DNA of 54,437 nucleotides from Kiritimatiellia bacterium (GCA_018001225.1 JAGNIJ010000030.1:1-54437); one strand, 5' to 3'. Positions 1-8,111 are shown, counted from the stretch's first letter. Numbers and translations: made by a program. Notes: a model not told the origin generated them from the sequence alone.

Positions 1-461
1 GGCGTAGAGATCAGCACGGCCCAGCCAAGGGTCTGCCCGATGGTGGGCCGAAGGACGTAATGCCACACGTCCGGCGGGATGCTCGCGGCCTCGTCCACCA
101 CGATCCCCTGGAACCCATAGCCGCGGATGTTGTCCGGGTTGTCCGCGCTCAAGAACCAGATCCGCACCGGGCCGTGAAGGCCGCGGAACTCTACGCGCGT
201 GGGGGTCCGCCCCGCGACGGTGACGAAGCCCTCGGCGATCTGCCGGAACGCTTCTATTCCCCGCTCGGTAACGTTGTAGGTCGGGGCGATCCAGCCGTAG
301 TCGCCTGCCCGCTCGGTTCCGCCCCGGTCGAGCAGCTCGCCGGCAAGGCACAGGGTCTTTCCGAATCGCCGGCCACAGCAGACGGTGCGGAACCGGTATC
401 CTCGGGCTCGATGGATTTCAAACTGGGCGGCGTGGGGGCGATAGTTAAGAGTGACTGCCAT
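1..461 (-). CDS. terL: Phage terminase large subunit, N-terminal part (3' end outside window)
   Basis: This is the ATPase end of a phage DNA-packaging motor; the gene runs off the left edge, so the nuclease half is not visible. The ATG at 461 opens a frame reading MAVTLNYRPHAAQ, followed by a Walker A-type motif CCGRRFGKT at about residues 28-36 and a Walker B-type motif GIVVDEAA at about residue 124, which is the order and spacing expected of TerL proteins. The frame stays open to base 1. It overlaps the upstream ORF ending at 254 by about 208 bases. Its presence identifies the left part of the island as phage-derived; portal and capsid genes would be expected further left. The assignment is secure from the motifs, the family subtype is not. 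Confidence 0.88.
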   Translation of the reverse strand, partial: MAVTLNYRPHAAQFEIHRARGYRFRTVCCGRRFGKTLCLAGELLDRGGTERAGDYGWIAPTYNVTERGIEAFRQIAEGFVTVAGRTPTRVEFRGLHGPVRIWFLSADNPDNIRGYGFQGIVVDEAASIPPDVWHYVLRPTIGQTLGWAVLIST

Positions 462-697
462 TGGATGATCCCTTCCGCGTCGATGCGAAGACGCGTTTCG
501 TTGGGCAGCAGCGGCATGATGATCTGGCGAAAGAACCGCACCGGCGATTTCTTGAAGTACGTGACCAGGGCATTTTCGAGATCGGCTTGGAGATCCTCGC
601 GGGCCAGAATGCGGTCAAGCGTGAGCAGAGCCGTGATCCGCCCGCCATAGGAGCCTTTCGGCCGACCAGGACCCGGCAGATTGTGGAAGTTATTCAT
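254..697 (-). CDS. Small protein upstream of terminase (possible TerS-position gene)
   Basis: A 147-residue frame starts at ATG 697. Its first 80 or so residues look like real protein (start MNNFHNLPGPGRPKGSYGG, a GRPKGS-type basic motif also common near the N-termini of phage packaging-associated proteins), while the last 65 residues lie out of frame over the start of the terminase gene and are rich in S, P, A and T. I do not recognise a family. The position directly before TerL is where small terminase subunits usually sit, which is only positional inference. The long overlap could be real, or the true stop may have been lost by a frameshift. Confidence 0.5.
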   Translation of the reverse strand: MNNFHNLPGPGRPKGSYGGRITALLTLDRILAREDLQADLENALVTYFKKSPVRFFRQIIMPLLPNETRLRIDAEGIIQWQSLLTIAPTPPSLKSIEPEDTGSAPSAVAGDSERPCALPASCSTGAEPSGQATTAGSPRPTTLPSGE

Positions 698-705
698 ACC
701 GAAAA

Positions 706-734
706 AAACTATGCTATCGTTATATATTTGTCAA
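706..734 (-). promoter_or_regulatory. Sigma70-like promoter ahead of the small ORF and terminase
   Basis: On the minus strand a perfect TTGACA (729-734) is followed after 17 bases by TAGTTT (706-711). This lies in the only AT-rich patch of the region. The expected start of transcription, near 699, is almost on the ATG at 697, so a transcript for that ORF would be nearly leaderless; the terminase ATG at 461 would have a long leader. It overlaps the last codons of the ORF at 720-1199. Confidence 0.5.
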
Positions 735-1199
735 GTAATATCTGTGGTGCCGCCCCCAAGGTCCGCCATGACCGCCGCCCCGTTGCGGGGGCCGCAAGCC
801 CGGAGGGCGGGCGGGGAGCGCCGGTCGCCCATAAAAGGAACAGTTGGCGGCGTCAGCTTGCTGACCCGGTATCTGTTCCTGGCGGCCGGCAGAAAGGGGC
901 GGCGCACCATGGCGGGCGCGGATCGCGCGGAGGCCAGCGAGGGCGGCGTTCCTGGAGGGCAAGCGCCCAAAGCAGTCCGTGGAGAACGACAGATCGAACA
1001 CGGTCTGCGACGGCGCGACAAAGACGGCCCAGGCCATGAAGTCGAGCCTCCTGGCGGCGGCGGACACGTGGAGCAGCGCGTAGGCGGGGCGGTGGTCGTG
1101 GGCGAAGACCGGAGCGGCACCGCGAACGCGGGGCACCACGTACGTGAAGCGAGCGTGGTAGCGGAGTCCCGATGCTGCATCGGGATAGAACGCCGACAT
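720..1199 (-). CDS. Hypothetical protein, phage region
   Basis: This 159-residue ORF starts at ATG 1199. Codons across the first 115 residues have a strongly G/C-ending third position and a normal, hydrophobic-rich amino acid mix (for example YVVPRVRGAAPVF and MAWAVFVAPSQTVFDLSF), unlike the arginine/proline-rich shadow frames around it, so I think it is translated. The last 40 residues are low complexity (G, R, P, H) and may be a poor tail. I recognise no domain. It lies between the terminase-side genes and the hairpin-rich stretch. A perfect 8-bp hairpin covers codons 7-12. Confidence 0.45.
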   Translation of the reverse strand: MSAFYPDAASGLRYHARFTYVVPRVRGAAPVFAHDHRPAYALLHVSAAARRLDFMAWAVFVAPSQTVFDLSFSTDCFGRLPSRNAALAGLRAIRARHGAPPLSAGRQEQIPGQQADAANCSFYGRPALPARPPGLRPPQRGGGHGGPWGRHHRYYLTNI

Positions 1200-1239
1200 G
1201 CCGGAGCGGGCGACACAGGGTCCGACGCGACTTGATGGT

Positions 1240-1800
1240 CGGGATCAGGCCGGCCGGCTCCCGCCCTGGGCGGGACAAGCCGAAAGCCTGCCCCGCGTTG
1301 CGCGGGGCCAGCCGCACTCGCGTTCCCGCCGGAGGCGGGCAAGTCCCGTAGCGCGAGCCCGGCCGCGATGGTGCGCCGTGTGGGGGAACTCTTTCCCCCA
1401 CCTCATCCGCGGAGGCCGGAAGCGGCAGGCCGCAAAAAGCGAAGGACCGAGTCGCGAGGTCCGTTTTGCGGCCGGTCGCTGGAGGCCGACCAACGCGCCT
1501 CCCCCTCGAGGGGGAACGGCGCAAGGGGTGGTTAAGCGTCGGGCGCCTCTGCCGGACGCGGAAACCCCATCGGGGCGCGACCGAACCCGCCCTGAAAAAC
1601 AACCCGACAGGGCGGCCTGCCGCGGGCCGTCGGCGCCTCAGCGCCGATTGTGGGCGGGTTCGCTTAGGTAGTCGCGTCGCGTGTTCCCCCGGAAGGTTCC
1701 CCAAGACAGTACCGCATTGAAATGGGGGCGAAGGGAGGGGTTTGGGGAACCGCTAGGGGGAAAACGCGATTTCCGCTTCCGTGCAGAGGCGCCCGACGCG
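1240..1800. other. Hairpin-rich stretch without a convincing gene
   Basis: No frame on either strand looks like protein here: all are dominated by R, P, G and A. The DNA instead holds closely packed perfect or near-perfect hairpins: CCCCGCG/CGCGGGG near 1295, an 8-bp TGGGGGAA/TTCCCCCA stem near 1380-1400, a long stem bounded by GGCCGCAAAA and TTTTGCGGCC (about 1427-1475), the palindrome CCCCCTCGAGGGGG near 1502, and a branched structure near 1580-1665 in which CGAACCCGCC pairs with GGCGGGTTCG around inner stems such as TCGGCGC/GCGCCGA. A 17-base exact inverted repeat links 1536-1552 and 1783-1799. It could be a structured RNA or accumulated palindromic repeats. Confidence 0.5.
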
Positions 1801-2010
1801 CTACATCCCCCGCCGCGGGGGCTTGGGGGTTTCCGCGCGAAAAGTCCGCGGGGCTTCGGGCGTGGCGATGAATTGCGCGAGGGTTGTATAGGTGCGCGCA
1901 AGAAGGGCCGCGGGCTTTCGCGCGTCCGCGACCGACGTCCAGGAGGGCGCGTCCTTACGGCGAGCGGCCCAGCGAGCCGGGGTACTGGCGGCATTCGCAC
2001 CACCACGCAC
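1801..2010 (-). CDS. Small hypothetical phage protein
   Basis: A 69-residue frame opens with GTG at 2010, about 20 bases after the stop of the preceding coiled-coil gene on the same strand. Composition is plausible for a basic small protein (ARKPAALLARTYTTLAQF in the middle), codons favour G or C in the third position, and no competing frame looks better. I recognise no family. The stop lies at the right arm of the long inverted repeat that borders the hairpin-rich stretch. It could also be an unused open frame. Confidence 0.35.
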   Translation of the reverse strand: MRGGANAASTPARWAARRKDAPSWTSVADARKPAALLARTYTTLAQFIATPEAPRTFRAETPKPPRRGM

Positions 2011-2032
2011 AGAACGACGATAGAGCAGGTGG

Positions 2033-2488
2033 CTATCCCGGTCCCGCTTTCGCCTTGGCCTTATCCATCAAACGGTCGAAATCGTCCCGCAGCAACGCTG
2101 ACTTCGCCACAGCGACGAAGGCCTTTGCAACGGCGATCTCGAGCCGGCCCTGCTTCAGCCGCGCGTTGACCTCGCCCAAGACCTTTCGGATCTCTTCGCG
2201 CTCGCGGGTGAGGTGCTTGTCCTTGTCTTGGGCTCGGACCTGCCAGGCGCGGTCGCGGGGGCGGCCCTCCTCGTGGGCCCGGACGTTGGCCTCGTGGACC
2301 TGGGTCTTGATCTCTCGCTTGATCTGGTCGATTTCGTTAATGCGCTGGATCAGAAGCTCGCGCAGGTCCTCGTCGGGCAGGCCCTCGGGGATCGTCCAAG
2401 GCTCATGGTCTTCGCGGTAACGGGGCTTCGGTGGCCGGGGCGGCCGCGGTTTCCGTGGCTGGTGCAGATGGCGTTCGTTGCTCGGCAT
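2033..2488 (-). CDS. Phage protein with predicted coiled coil, function unknown
   Basis: The chosen start is ATG 2488 (MPSNERHLHQPRK), giving 151 residues; a longer frame up to 2656 runs through proline/arginine-rich shadow sequence of the next gene. After a basic, proline-rich N-terminus of about 30 residues (KPRPPRPPKPR), the rest is charged and helical with heptad-like runs (residues about 50-120, many E, K, R and I/L), suggesting a coiled coil. The C-terminus is lysine- and alanine-rich. It lies in the same-strand phage operon, between the 76-residue gene and the small basic ORF. No domain is recognised; a structural or DNA-associated role would be guesswork. Confidence 0.65.
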   Translation of the reverse strand: MPSNERHLHQPRKPRPPRPPKPRYREDHEPWTIPEGLPDEDLRELLIQRINEIDQIKREIKTQVHEANVRAHEEGRPRDRAWQVRAQDKDKHLTREREEIRKVLGEVNARLKQGRLEIAVAKAFVAVAKSALLRDDFDRLMDKAKAKAGPG

Positions 2489-2540
2489 GGCTTCAGTTCT
2501 CCCAATCAGTGGTGAAATTTCAGGCAAACGGCGCGGCTTG

Positions 2541-2771
2541 TCAACAGGCCTCGGCAGTTGCAGGGCGGGCCGCGGCCGGGTAGCGGCGGAACGGCCAGCG
2601 GAACAGGGCGATCCGCTTATCCGGCCGCCCGATGATCGTGGCCCTGTGCCCGGCACGGGTGAAGCGCCAGCGCTCCAACTCGAGCCAGATGCCGAAGGGC
2701 ATGGGGCCGCGGGCTGTTTCGACGAGTTCGTCCGGCTGGTGCCAGACCGTAACTTGGATCTTCTTTTTCAT
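2541..2771 (-). CDS. Small phage protein, function unknown
   Basis: This 76-residue protein starts at ATG 2771 behind a good ribosome site (GAGG, 6 bases upstream). The first 60 residues are compact with alternating polar and hydrophobic positions (MKKKIQVTVWHQPDELVE, then GIWLELERWRF), consistent with a small beta-rich fold; the tail is A/R/P-rich. It is the first gene downstream of the GTTCGTTC repeat region and follows the RepA-like ATPase gene on the same strand. I recognise no family. Confidence 0.6.
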   Translation of the reverse strand: MKKKIQVTVWHQPDELVETARGPMPFGIWLELERWRFTRAGHRATIIGRPDKRIALFRWPFRRYPAAARPATAEAC

Positions 2772-2793
2772 CTGAGTCCTCTATCGGGTGGGC

Positions 2794-2906
2794 GAACGAA
2801 CAGCAGCCCTTCCCCTAAAGGGGAAAGGGGCTGTTCGTTCGGGGGTGGTGTTGTTCGTTCGCGAACATGTTCGGCTAGATAGCATCTGGTTAATAGTGAA
2901 CATGTT
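2794..2906. repeat. Iterated GTTCGTTC / GAACATGTT palindromes, possible phage origin or operator
   Basis: In the intergenic region after the RepA-like ATPase gene there is a long near-perfect hairpin (2794-2840, outer arms GAACGAACAG and CTGTTCGTTC), a third GTTCGTTC copy at 2853-2860 that forms the dyad TGTTCGTTCGCGAACA (2852-2867), the palindrome GAACATGTTC (2863-2872), and another GAACATGTT at 2898-2906. A related GAACATG occurs near 2934. Clustered short repeats next to helicase and primase genes are typical of phage or plasmid replication origins; they could equally be operator sites for the 76-residue gene. Confidence 0.5.
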
Positions 2907-4104
2907 AAAAGGGAATCTCCCGTTGAACGGGACGAACATGCTCGCCAGTGAACTCAAGAATGCCGTGTTCGATCGCACTGGCCGTCTTGCCGGTGATCCA
3001 TCGGCGGCGAGTGACACCCAGGGCGTCGTCCGTAGCCGCCTCGGTGATGCCCATCTCCTTGGCACGACGCATGACCTCGGCCGGCGGAAGCCCGGCCTCC
3101 CGCTCGGTATCCGTCTTGAACACCTCCGGGAGGCGCCTGTAGCCCTCCTGGGCGCCCTTTTGGTTGAGGCTCTGGACCTCGGCAAGGTCCGGTTCACGCC
3201 AGTAAATCTTGCCCGGCTCACGGGCGTGGGCGATGAACCGGTCGAGCGTGGGCTTATCGTCGGCATCGCGCCACCCAAGCCGGCCGCCACGCTTGGCGAC
3301 GGTCAGGAGGTAGATGCCGGGGATTTGCGTCCTCTGCAGGCCGATCACTGCCCGAGCCCAGTTGGCCCACTCCGCGGAACCGGCTCCGAGGTACGCGAAG
3401 TCGCTCCCCTGCCAGGTATCCTTCTTGTCCTTCCCACGGAGGGGCTTGTTCGTGTGATGGGATAGAAGAAGGCAGACCCCAGTATCCATCAGAACCGGGT
3501 TGATTTGGTTGCGGAGCCAGAGGGAAACGTCCTTCTGGCTCGATGCGTCTGCGCCAAGGTACGAGAAAGCCGGGTCCACCAGGATAAAGTCAGGCTGATA
3601 CTGCGCCGCGATCTCCCGGAGCAGGGAGGCGAAGTCGGCCCCGGTCCGGGTGGTTTCGCGGAAAAATACGAGGTTGGCATGGATGAGGGCAATGTCCGCC
3701 GCCGCCAGCGGCTCCACCCCCGCACCTCCGGCTTCAAGGGAGTAGAAGACCCCCTGGAAGGATTCAGCGAGGTCGCCCTCGTCGTTTTCCGCCTGAACGA
3801 TGACCACTTTCATAGGCCGGGCAAAGCGCATACCGAACAGATCTCGCTTCACGGTGGCGTGAATGGCGAACTGCATCAGGAACGATGATTTCCCGACGCC
3901 GGTAGGCCCGGCGATCAGGACAGAACCACCCTTACAGAGATACCGGCGCGGAATCAGTTCCCCAGGGTCAGCGTCGGGCTTGAAGTCGAGAAGCTGAGCC
4001 GGCGTAATCGGGACCGGAAGCCTGGGCCGGTTCTCGTCCTGCCAGGCGCGGAAGGCTTCAGGCTCATGCCGGAGGAATTCGAGAAGGATTTCGTTGGCGT
4101 CCAT
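2905..4104 (-). CDS. RecA-fold AAA ATPase, RepA/DnaB-like helicase of the phage replication module
   Basis: The 399-residue protein has a Walker A motif GPTGVGKS at residues 66-73, followed by a Walker B-type stretch FILVDPAFSYL near residue 180 and LLLSHHTNKP near 212, the arrangement of COG3598/AAA_25 RepA-like hexameric helicases. The N-terminal 50 residues are a short helical extension and the C-terminus (after about 320) is a likely DNA-binding or partner-binding region. It starts 3 bases after the stop of the primase gene, so the two are co-translated. In phages such ATPases unwind DNA with a partner primase. Whether this is the replicative helicase or a loader cannot be told from sequence alone. 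Confidence 0.8.
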   Translation of the reverse strand: MDANEILLEFLRHEPEAFRAWQDENRPRLPVPITPAQLLDFKPDADPGELIPRRYLCKGGSVLIAGPTGVGKSSFLMQFAIHATVKRDLFGMRFARPMKVVIVQAENDEGDLAESFQGVFYSLEAGGAGVEPLAAADIALIHANLVFFRETTRTGADFASLLREIAAQYQPDFILVDPAFSYLGADASSQKDVSLWLRNQINPVLMDTGVCLLLSHHTNKPLRGKDKKDTWQGSDFAYLGAGSAEWANWARAVIGLQRTQIPGIYLLTVAKRGGRLGWRDADDKPTLDRFIAHAREPGKIYWREPDLAEVQSLNQKGAQEGYRRLPEVFKTDTEREAGLPPAEVMRRAKEMGITEAATDDALGVTRRRWITGKTASAIEHGILEFTGEHVRPVQREIPF

Positions 4105-4107
4105 GGC

Positions 4108-4968
4108 TCAAAGAACCTTGGGGTTGAAGTACAGGATGTCCTGGCGTTTGCCGTTCTCGCGGCGCCCGCCGGGCATGCGGACAAGCTTGGACCGGTCCCA
4201 CAGCGAACGATCAGCGCCGATATACACGGCCAGCTCGAAGAACCTTTGCTTGAGAAAGGCCGGAAGCTTACGGGCGGAAAACCAACCGTGGATGGACTTG
4301 CCGCCGGAATAGACGGCCATGACCAAAGGCATAAAGGCCATATTCAGACTGGATAGTACGGCGACCTGATCCTCCAACGGTTCGCCCTGGTCGAATTCCA
4401 CAACGAGGTAGCGGCGATCTTCCAGGGTGCAGGCGTTGTCCAGGCTGCGGGCTGATTCACGGCCCAGGACCGTCTTGCCCGTGGCCGCGCGCATGGGATT
4501 GGCGACGATGTAGGCCATGGCGGAAGCGACCGGCAGGACGGATTCGAGGGGCTGGGTTATTGCATGGAAAGGATCGGGGGCTATGCAAACCAATTCGCCC
4601 GGCTTATAGAGCCGGGGCAGAACGTCTTCGGAAGTCAGCCCTATGGGGACAGGTTTAAAAAGCGGCGTGGTATAGGCTCGGTCACGACGTTCTTCATGGT
4701 CAGGGTCCGGCCACTTGATTGACGGTTCGATGGGCAAATCGGCTTCAATCTTCGCGACGGCTTCGACGATCTCGCTTTCGAAATCTCGGTCATTCCATCC
4801 GTATTCATCCGCAAGACGGCAGAGAAAGCGCCGTACGAAGTCCGGGTTGAAGTTTTTCAGGAGCCCGGAGGCAACACGGAAAAGCCAGATATGGCGACCC
4901 TGGCCGGCTGCCGGAGGATGGGCCAAAAGTTCAGCCGTATGGCGACTATAGGGGAAAAGGCGGCTCAT
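4108..4968 (-). CDS. AEP-like phage DNA primase
   Basis: This 286-residue protein probably makes primers for phage replication. The diagnostic part is C-terminal: LVVEFDQGEP at about residues 186-195 (acidic active-site region) followed by VYSGGKSIHGWF at about 218-229, matching the SGGxSxHxW pattern of archaeo-eukaryotic primases. The N-terminal half has no recognised domain. Its ATG overlaps the stop of the polymerase gene (ATGA), and the helicase gene follows 3 bases after it, giving a polymerase-primase-helicase cassette. Zinc-binding cysteines seen in bacterial DnaG are absent, which fits the AEP reading. Confidence 0.75.
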   Translation of the reverse strand: MSRLFPYSRHTAELLAHPPAAGQGRHIWLFRVASGLLKNFNPDFVRRFLCRLADEYGWNDRDFESEIVEAVAKIEADLPIEPSIKWPDPDHEERRDRAYTTPLFKPVPIGLTSEDVLPRLYKPGELVCIAPDPFHAITQPLESVLPVASAMAYIVANPMRAATGKTVLGRESARSLDNACTLEDRRYLVVEFDQGEPLEDQVAVLSSLNMAFMPLVMAVYSGGKSIHGWFSARKLPAFLKQRFFELAVYIGADRSLWDRSKLVRMPGGRRENGKRQDILYFNPKVL

Positions 4969-6722
4969 TTGCAGTACTCCTGGGCTTCAGTCGTTTCCAC
5001 GGACAACGGCAGGGCTGCGGCCCACACAGGCGGCTGGCACATGATCCATGACACGGCGCGCGGATCAGCAAAGGGGCAATTGGCTTGGGCCTCGACCACA
5101 AGCTCGTCGTGGACGGAGAGGACGACACGGTAGCCGGCGTCGTGCAGCCGGAGCCAGGCGGCGGCCATAATGTCACGGGCGGTGGCCTGAACCTTGTTCT
5201 CGAGGAGCCGACCGCCGAAGATCTTCTCGCGGCGACCACCGCGGACCGTGGTGCAGGTCATCGTCTTGGCGTCCACGTTGAAGTAGCGGAGATAGCGCCC
5301 GGAAGGCAGATACATGAAGTAGGTGCCGCCATCATGGGCTCGGAAGTCCGATTCAAGCGTTCGCCACAGGCGGACGATCAAGGGGTTGGATTGCCGGTAT
5401 TCCCGGACCACGCGTTCGGATTCGGCCAGGTCGAGTTCAATGCCGCCGAGGACCTTGGCAACTTGGACGAAGCGCGCGGGCCCGCAGCCGAAACCAAGCC
5501 CCAGGACCCTGGATTTCGCCAGGAAGTATGTTTTCGGGTCTTCTTTTTTCAGATCCTTTCCGCTCCACCCCATCGTCTTGACGGCATGAACTTGGTACAC
5601 GCTCTGCCCGGACCGGATCGCTTCGAGGGCTTCTGTGTCGCCGGCCAAGAATAGGGTCACGCGGGCCTCGATCTGCGCGTAGTCGGCGATGATGAACTTG
5701 TGGCCGGACGCCGGGACTATTAACCGGCGGATGTCGACGCCCTCGCAGTCTGCACGGTTCAGGTTCTGGGCATTCCAGCCGTTGGAACCGGACCAGCGCC
5801 CGGTCTGGGTGGCGCCGAAGTAGAGAAGCTCGTAGGCCAGGCGGCCGTCGGGTTTGATCCGTGTCCGCATGGCCTCGAGAACGGTCTTTGCACGGTTGAT
5901 GCGGCGATACATCTGCATGGTGCGGACCCAAGGGAATCGCCTGCCGTATTCAGCAGCCCATACGTCGAACTCGGCGCTGGTCTTGGCCGTGGACGGCGGG
6001 GCCGGGATGCCGGCGGCCTTGCAGGCGGCGGCAAGGGCGATGGGGCTTGTAGGGGCGTGAGTCTTCGACCAGGGGATCGCTTTCAGAGTTTCATCCAGCA
6101 ACACGTCGAGCGTGACGATCGCCGAATTTAAGGCCGGGCGATTGATCGCAAGGCCGTAATCCCCCATGTCCATCGTCAGCTCGGACAGCCGCCGCTCGGA
6201 CTCCGGCCAGCGGTGGGCGTGGTTGCGCCAGATGGCGTGGCAAGCCCCGGCATCGGCGCGAGCGTAATCGGACATCTCGTCGGACAGCGTCAATTGCCGG
6301 GAGTCCTGCCCCTTGGCCCGGCGCCGGGGGTTCTTGTCGAGATTGAGGCCGACAAGAGCGCGGGCCGCGCCGGCCAGATCGCGCGGGGCCTGGAGGTAGG
6401 CCGCAAGACTGGCGGTGCAGAGCCAACGGGAGGGAGCCACATCGGCCGGAATGATGCCCAGCTCCTGCAGCCGGCGGAATACCGCTCGATCGAACCCGGC
6501 GTTGTGGGAGATCCACAGCTTGCCGGAGATCGAGCGCCAGTCGAAGTCCTTCGGATGGCAGGCGCTGGACGTGGAACCATCGCACACCGCGACCAGGTAA
6601 GCGTTGAACCTCGGGTCGGCGCAATAGGCATGGTGGCCAAGCATGCGAACGGTGTAGGCCGCCGAGTACTCGGTCTCGAAGTCCACGGCGACAGCCGGTT
6701 CATGCGGCGGTGCGGCAGTCAC
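4965..6722 (-). CDS. Phage family A DNA polymerase with 3'-5' exonuclease domain
   Basis: The start is GTG 6722, with AAGGGG about 10 bases upstream; the open frame to 7037 is only the shadow of the preceding gene. The 585-residue protein has an N-terminal DEDD exonuclease (VDFETE, residues 13-18; ISHNAGFDR, about 71-79), then the polymerase domain: motif A IIADYAQIEARV (Asp347), motif B region KSRVLGLGFGCG (403-414) and motif C SVHDELV (His538, Asp539). It lacks a 5'-3' exonuclease, as is usual for phage enzymes. It overlaps the upstream exonuclease gene by 23 bases and the primase gene by 4. The spacing in motif B deviates from Escherichia coli Pol I (no K-x7-YG), but the length and motif order are typical. 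Confidence 0.92.
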   Translation of the reverse strand: MTAAPPHEPAVAVDFETEYSAAYTVRMLGHHAYCADPRFNAYLVAVCDGSTSSACHPKDFDWRSISGKLWISHNAGFDRAVFRRLQELGIIPADVAPSRWLCTASLAAYLQAPRDLAGAARALVGLNLDKNPRRRAKGQDSRQLTLSDEMSDYARADAGACHAIWRNHAHRWPESERRLSELTMDMGDYGLAINRPALNSAIVTLDVLLDETLKAIPWSKTHAPTSPIALAAACKAAGIPAPPSTAKTSAEFDVWAAEYGRRFPWVRTMQMYRRINRAKTVLEAMRTRIKPDGRLAYELLYFGATQTGRWSGSNGWNAQNLNRADCEGVDIRRLIVPASGHKFIIADYAQIEARVTLFLAGDTEALEAIRSGQSVYQVHAVKTMGWSGKDLKKEDPKTYFLAKSRVLGLGFGCGPARFVQVAKVLGGIELDLAESERVVREYRQSNPLIVRLWRTLESDFRAHDGGTYFMYLPSGRYLRYFNVDAKTMTCTTVRGGRREKIFGGRLLENKVQATARDIMAAAWLRLHDAGYRVVLSVHDELVVEAQANCPFADPRAVSWIMCQPPVWAAALPLSVETTEAQEYCK

Positions 6723-7509
6723 GCGGGTCGTACCCCTTGAACGCCCGCCAGATTGCGCAGGCGTGGAGGAACGTTTCGTAGAGTTCAGGAAGATTTTCAT
6801 GTTTGCAGACCTCCATCCGGCCGGGTTCGGTTGAGCTGATATAGACGTTGGCCGCCAAGACCTTGGGCAGGGCCTCGGGGCCATAATGGGCGGCGGCGTA
6901 GGCGGCGAGTTGCATACCCTGACCATCGTAGGGAGTGACCTTCTCGCCCGGCTTGGTCTTGCGGGTCTTCCAGTCGATGATCCCCTTCCCGTCCTTACCG
7001 AACGAGAAGAGCGCGTCCACGCGGCCAGCGTAGCCATCGGCCTTGTTGACCAAGACCAGCTCGCGGGCGGTGAACACGATGCCGGTCTTCTTCACCCATT
7101 CCGCAACGGGCAGGATGTAGGGCGCATATTGCGGATCGAAGGGCTCGCCGGACATGGCAAGATCGAGCGCCTCATGGATGCCGGACCCGAGATCCACCGC
7201 CGCCTCGACCTGGGCGAAGGCCGCGTCCATGACGCGCTGGGTCCAGTACTCGGGCGTCTCGGCGGGTTGGCGGGGGTTCTCGCCGGCGGCCAGGATCGCT
7301 TGCTTGATCTTCCAGGTTTCAAGCCCCGGCTTGGCAAAGATGCCGAGGACGGACGTGACGCTCGGGAAAAGGTGATGCACCTTCGCGTCCCGGATCGTGG
7401 TGGGCCGTGTGCCGCGATCGTCGTTACGAAACTGCTCGTGCGCCGGACGGCCGTCGGCGGTGTACCAGTGCGAGGCGGCAGGACTCTTACCTTTTGTCAG
7501 GATCGCCAT
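6700..7509 (-). CDS. PD-(D/E)XK phage exonuclease (Cas4/RecB-like)
   Basis: The start ATG 7509 (MAILTKGKSPAASHWY) is preferred to the longer frame beginning at 7584, which covers the intergenic region. The 269-residue protein has the arrangement GRVDALFSFGKDGKGIIDWKTRKT (quoted in part here: GRVDALF, then IIDWKTRKT) near residues 165-187, the D...DxK catalytic core of RecB-family nucleases, followed by GQGMQLAAYA, the usual conserved Q helix. It belongs with phage exonucleases that resect DNA for recombination or processing. It lies between the SSB-like gene and the polymerase gene, overlapping the latter by 23 bases. Confidence 0.82.
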   Translation of the reverse strand: MAILTKGKSPAASHWYTADGRPAHEQFRNDDRGTRPTTIRDAKVHHLFPSVTSVLGIFAKPGLETWKIKQAILAAGENPRQPAETPEYWTQRVMDAAFAQVEAAVDLGSGIHEALDLAMSGEPFDPQYAPYILPVAEWVKKTGIVFTARELVLVNKADGYAGRVDALFSFGKDGKGIIDWKTRKTKPGEKVTPYDGQGMQLAAYAAAHYGPEALPKVLAANVYISSTEPGRMEVCKHENLPELYETFLHACAIWRAFKGYDPRDCRTAA

Positions 7510-7564
7510 GGTTGTTTCCTCCCGGGGCGGGAGCCCCCGCGGGCCCCCGCCCCTTGCTGTTGGT

Positions 7565-8062
7565 TCAGAACGGCAGTTCGTCATCCCCCTGGGCGGCGGG
7601 AGCGGCAGGAGCCGGAGGCGGCTGGCCGGGGACTGCGGGCTGGAACCCCTCGGGCACAGGGCTGATCGAGGCGATCCCCGAGAAGACCTGGCCGGGATTG
7701 CGCGTGGACGGGACGTGCTCCACGGTGATGAGGGCCTTCCGGCCCCTCATCTCCATGTAATCCCAACCCATCCTCGGCGGTTCGCCGAGCCAGGCCTTCA
7801 GGAACGCAAAGAGGCTGCTCTTTTCGTTCCCGCTGATGCGGAAGGAGCGGGAGGCGACCTTGTGCGCCTGGCCCGACTTGTCCCGGAACCCGAAGAGGAA
7901 GCCGGTCAAGTCAACCTTCTCCATCTCCTCGGACTGGAACTTCCGACGCTCGACGCCGAACACGTCTTTGACGTCGATGCAGGTGGCGATGAACGTCCCC
8001 TTCGGGGCGAGGTCGCCGGTCTCGAACATCTGCGCGGACTTGGGTGCTGTCAGTATGGCCAT
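7565..8062 (-). CDS. Phage single-stranded DNA-binding protein
   Basis: This 165-residue protein has a beta-rich N-terminal domain, a flexible P/A/Q-rich linker (residues about 140-158) and ends in DDELPF, the acidic tip ending in Pro-Phe that SSB proteins use to recruit replication and repair partners. The core sequence does not resemble bacterial SSB closely but fits phage SSB-like proteins of similar length. It lies between the resolvase gene and the RecB-like exonuclease gene in the replication operon. It could alternatively be a DUF669-like recombination accessory protein. Confidence 0.75.
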   Translation of the reverse strand: MAILTAPKSAQMFETGDLAPKGTFIATCIDVKDVFGVERRKFQSEEMEKVDLTGFLFGFRDKSGQAHKVASRSFRISGNEKSSLFAFLKAWLGEPPRMGWDYMEMRGRKALITVEHVPSTRNPGQVFSGIASISPVPEGFQPAVPGQPPPAPAAPAAQGDDELPF

Positions 8063-8111
8063 GACTGCTTCTCCTTATGGTTTGTGTTTGGCCTTCCTTC
8101 GTGGCGGTCTG

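Noticed and set aside
853..1704. 283-residue minus-strand frame across the hairpin region.
   Set aside because: Arginine/proline-rich throughout and conflicts with the better frame 720-1199.
2852..2872. SOS/LexA box in the GTTCG repeats.
   Set aside because: The spacing of TGTTC and GAACA is 6, not 4 bases, and the sites repeat in the manner of iterons rather than one box.
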